Positions 62,443-64,000 of a stretch of DNA of 64,000 bases are shown piece by piece; position 1 is the stretch's first letter; each line of letters opens with the position of its first letter. The position numbers and the translations under genes were made by a program. Below the pieces are notes generated by a model. It was not told where the DNA came from and made no database searches. It saw only the letters and a program-made list of their open reading frames with translations. The stretch is taken from contig JAGLCJ010000013.1 of assembly GCA_023146255.1 (NCBI GenBank), forward strand, positions 62,001 through 126,000. Direction: 5' to 3'. This stretch comes from Alcanivoracaceae bacterium (lineage in GTDB: Bacteria > Pseudomonadota > Gammaproteobacteria > Pseudomonadales > Alcanivoracaceae).

Positions 62443-63000
62443 ATGACCCTGACCGCTCCCGTACAAGGCATCCACCATATTGCCTTCGGTACAAAATGCA
62501 CTCGTGCCACCTATGAGTTCTACAACGACAAGCTCGGCATGCCACTGATGCATACCGAGAACCACAAGCTCAAGGATGGTTACTTCCGCCATTTCTTTTT
62601 CGATATGGGCATGGGTCAGGCGCTGGGCTTTTTCGAGATCCATGATGTCGGCGAGCAGCCGAACTACCGCACCGATCCGTCCACTGGCCTCGGCCTGCCG
62701 ATCTGGGTGAATCATGTTTCTTTTCGCGTACCGGACATGGCCAGCTACGAAGCCTTCCGCGAGCGGCTGCGCGAGCGCGGTGTGATGATCCTTGGCGAGA
62801 CCGATCACGATTTCTGCCAGTCCATGTATCTGCTTGATCCGAACATGCTGATGATCGAGTTCAGCGTCGACACCGACACGGAAAAATTCGGCATGACTCA
62901 CGACGAGGCCTACAAGCTGCTGTTCGATACGCCACCGGAGCAGATTCCGGAATCGGCCTACAAGGGCCGCAAGAATCCCAAGGTCAAGATTTACGTGTGA
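62443..63000 (+). CDS. VOC-family metal enzyme
   Basis: 185 residues from the ATG at 62443 with CAGGAGGA upstream. GIHHIAFGTKCTRATYEFYNDKLGMPL and VNHVSFRVPDMASYEAFRERLRERGV are two beta-alpha-beta-beta-beta modules; metal ligands would be His in each half and the Glu in LMIEFSVDT. The family includes glyoxalases and extradiol dioxygenases; the size and pattern do not settle which. It is followed after 107 bp by an alpha/beta hydrolase, a layout common in ring-cleavage pathways. Confidence 0.85.
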   Translation: MTLTAPVQGIHHIAFGTKCTRATYEFYNDKLGMPLMHTENHKLKDGYFRHFFFDMGMGQALGFFEIHDVGEQPNYRTDPSTGLGLPIWVNHVSFRVPDMASYEAFRERLRERGVMILGETDHDFCQSMYLLDPNMLMIEFSVDTDTEKFGMTHDEAYKLLFDTPPEQIPESAYKGRKNPKVKIYV

Positions 63001-63019
63001 AACATCTTCAGGCGATGCG

Positions 63020-63078
63020 CTGTAGGAGCCGTCGATCGACGGCGAAAAGATTTCGCGGCTGATCAGCCGCTCCTACAG
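63020..63078. repeat. REPIN-like double palindrome, copy 10
   Basis: Ends CTGTAGGAGC and GCTCCTACAG. Left core CGTCGATCGACG, right core GGCTGATCAGCC. Between the VOC gene and the partial hydrolase. Confidence 0.85.
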
Positions 63079-63107
63079 GGCGGGCTGCTTTTACCCGAGG
63101 AAGACAA

Positions 63108-64000
63108 ATGCTGCTGATTTCGAAAACCTACTGGCTGGGGATGCCGTTCAACTACAAGGGCGCATTGCCGGAAGGCACCAGTGTCACGCCGATTCATATT
63201 CAGGCCGCGGACATGCGCTGGATCTCCGGTCTGCACTACACCGCACCGACGGCAAAGCAGCAGAAGATCGGTGTGCTGGTTATGCATCCACGCGCTGACT
63301 TTACCCGCCACTACTGCATTCCCGGCTTTGTTGGCGCCGGTATCAGTGTGTTGGGTTTGTGCACGCGAACCCTGAACAACGATGCCACTGCGATTCATGA
63401 AGACCTGGTTCTCGATGTTGCCGCCGGGGTGAAATACCTGCGCAGCAACGGTTGCGACAAGGTGCTGCTGTTCGGTAATTCCGGCGGCGGTTCGTTGTTT
63501 GCGTTCTATCAGGCCCAGGCGGAGAAGAAGCCGTCCGAGCGACTGGCAGTGGATGCGGCCGGCAAGCCAACCAAGTTGCAGATGGCCGAGATGATTCCCG
63601 CCGATGGCTTGCTGGCGGTATCAGCCCATCCCGGCGAGGGCAAGATTCTCGAGCACTGCATCGATCCGGCGGTGGTCGACGAGCAGCAACCGCTGCAAAC
63701 CAACCCGGCACTGGATATGTATAACCCGGCCAACGGTTTCGCCGCGCCGCCGGCGCCGAGTCACTACGACGACGAGTTTGTCAGCCGCTATCGCGCTGCC
63801 CAGCGTGCCCGGGTCGAGAAGCTGGATAATCTGGCCCGCGCCATGATTCACGATGCCCGCGAAGCGGAAGCGTTGTACAAAACCTCCCGCGACACGCTGT
63901 CGTTTGAAGATCGCCAGCAGATCGGCCGGCGTGCCGCACTGGAGCCGGTAATGGTGATCTACCGCACCATGGCCAACCTGCATTACACCGATCCGAACCT
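63108..64000 (+). CDS. Alpha/beta hydrolase, 3' end outside window
   Basis: 297 codons visible from an ATG with CGAGGAAG upstream. VLLFGNSGGGSLFAFYQA is the nucleophile elbow (Ser in GNSGG), and HPRADFTRHYCIPGFVGAGISVLGLCTRTL is the strand before it. A serine hydrolase; remaining triad residues lie later. Its closeness to the VOC gene suggests a shared catabolic unit, e.g. cleavage of a ring-fission product, but this is inferred. Confidence 0.85.
   Translation, partial: MLLISKTYWLGMPFNYKGALPEGTSVTPIHIQAADMRWISGLHYTAPTAKQQKIGVLVMHPRADFTRHYCIPGFVGAGISVLGLCTRTLNNDATAIHEDLVLDVAAGVKYLRSNGCDKVLLFGNSGGGSLFAFYQAQAEKKPSERLAVDAAGKPTKLQMAEMIPADGLLAVSAHPGEGKILEHCIDPAVVDEQQPLQTNPALDMYNPANGFAAPPAPSHYDDEFVSRYRAAQRARVEKLDNLARAMIHDAREAEALYKTSRDTLSFEDRQQIGRRAALEPVMVIYRTMANLHYTDPN

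Overview
This 64 kb window is a chromosomal segment of a GC-rich gammaproteobacterium. Several gene groups (lptM-lysA; rho, trxA, ppx, ppk, hemB; rsd; dsbB; gshA, tex, ompR-envZ) are those found together on Pseudomonas chromosomes, but the local order and many accessory genes differ. I infer a Pseudomonadales/Oceanospirillales relative, possibly Alcanivoracaceae. No rRNA, tRNA, CRISPR array, integrase or transposase was seen. Genes are tightly packed, and no gene-free stretch exceeds about 300 bases.

Layout. 1-5.5 kb: a lipoprotein hydrolase coupled to an SRPBCC-SDR fusion, then lysA-lptM without dapF beside it, a thioesterase and a secreted unknown. 5.5-10.2 kb: a coupled minus-strand operon of a Tat-exported FAD oxidase, a Tat-exported PLP fold-type III enzyme and a cytoplasmic PLP deaminase-like enzyme, preceded by an SDR. 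10.2-12.5 kb: phoX with a Pho-box-like site. 12.6-20.6 kb: CPBP protein, DUF1244, rho, trxA, ppx, ppk, hemB. 20.6-24.9 kb: a VTT-flavoprotein fusion and membrane proteins. 24.9-27.4 kb: an AT-rich foreign block with a CoiA-like nuclease and two membrane proteins, all on the minus strand. 27.4-31.1 kb: MAPEG, DUF4160-DUF2442, nitronate monooxygenase, a DUF3012 lipoprotein, a uracil-DNA glycosylase and a yefM-yoeB toxin-antitoxin pair. 31.1-41.5 kb: MpaB-like oxygenase, SDR, greB, DUF502, ABC-F ATPase, a c-di-GMP enzyme, an orphan ParA, FKBP and rsd. 41.7-54.5 kb: dsbB-lrgA-lrgB, rmf-like, gshA, tex, a PilH-like regulator, an RND pump with its adaptor, then ompR. 54.6-64 kb: envZ, an unknown, a copper-linked mbnP-mbnH-outer-membrane-protein operon, type II NADH dehydrogenase, a TSUP transporter, a VOC protein and a partial hydrolase.

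Two features stand out. Ten copies of a 55-70 bp double-palindrome element (REPIN-like) sit between genes or at gene ends. Their two hairpin arms vary in sequence but keep perfect complementarity, and two copies supply the stop codon of the adjoining gene. The mbnP-mbnH pair (the 'metallo-mystery pair') occurs here without methanobactin genes and is translationally coupled to an outer-membrane beta-barrel candidate. The AT-rich block at 24.9-27.4 kb is the clearest horizontally acquired stretch and the best place to look for an undescribed system.
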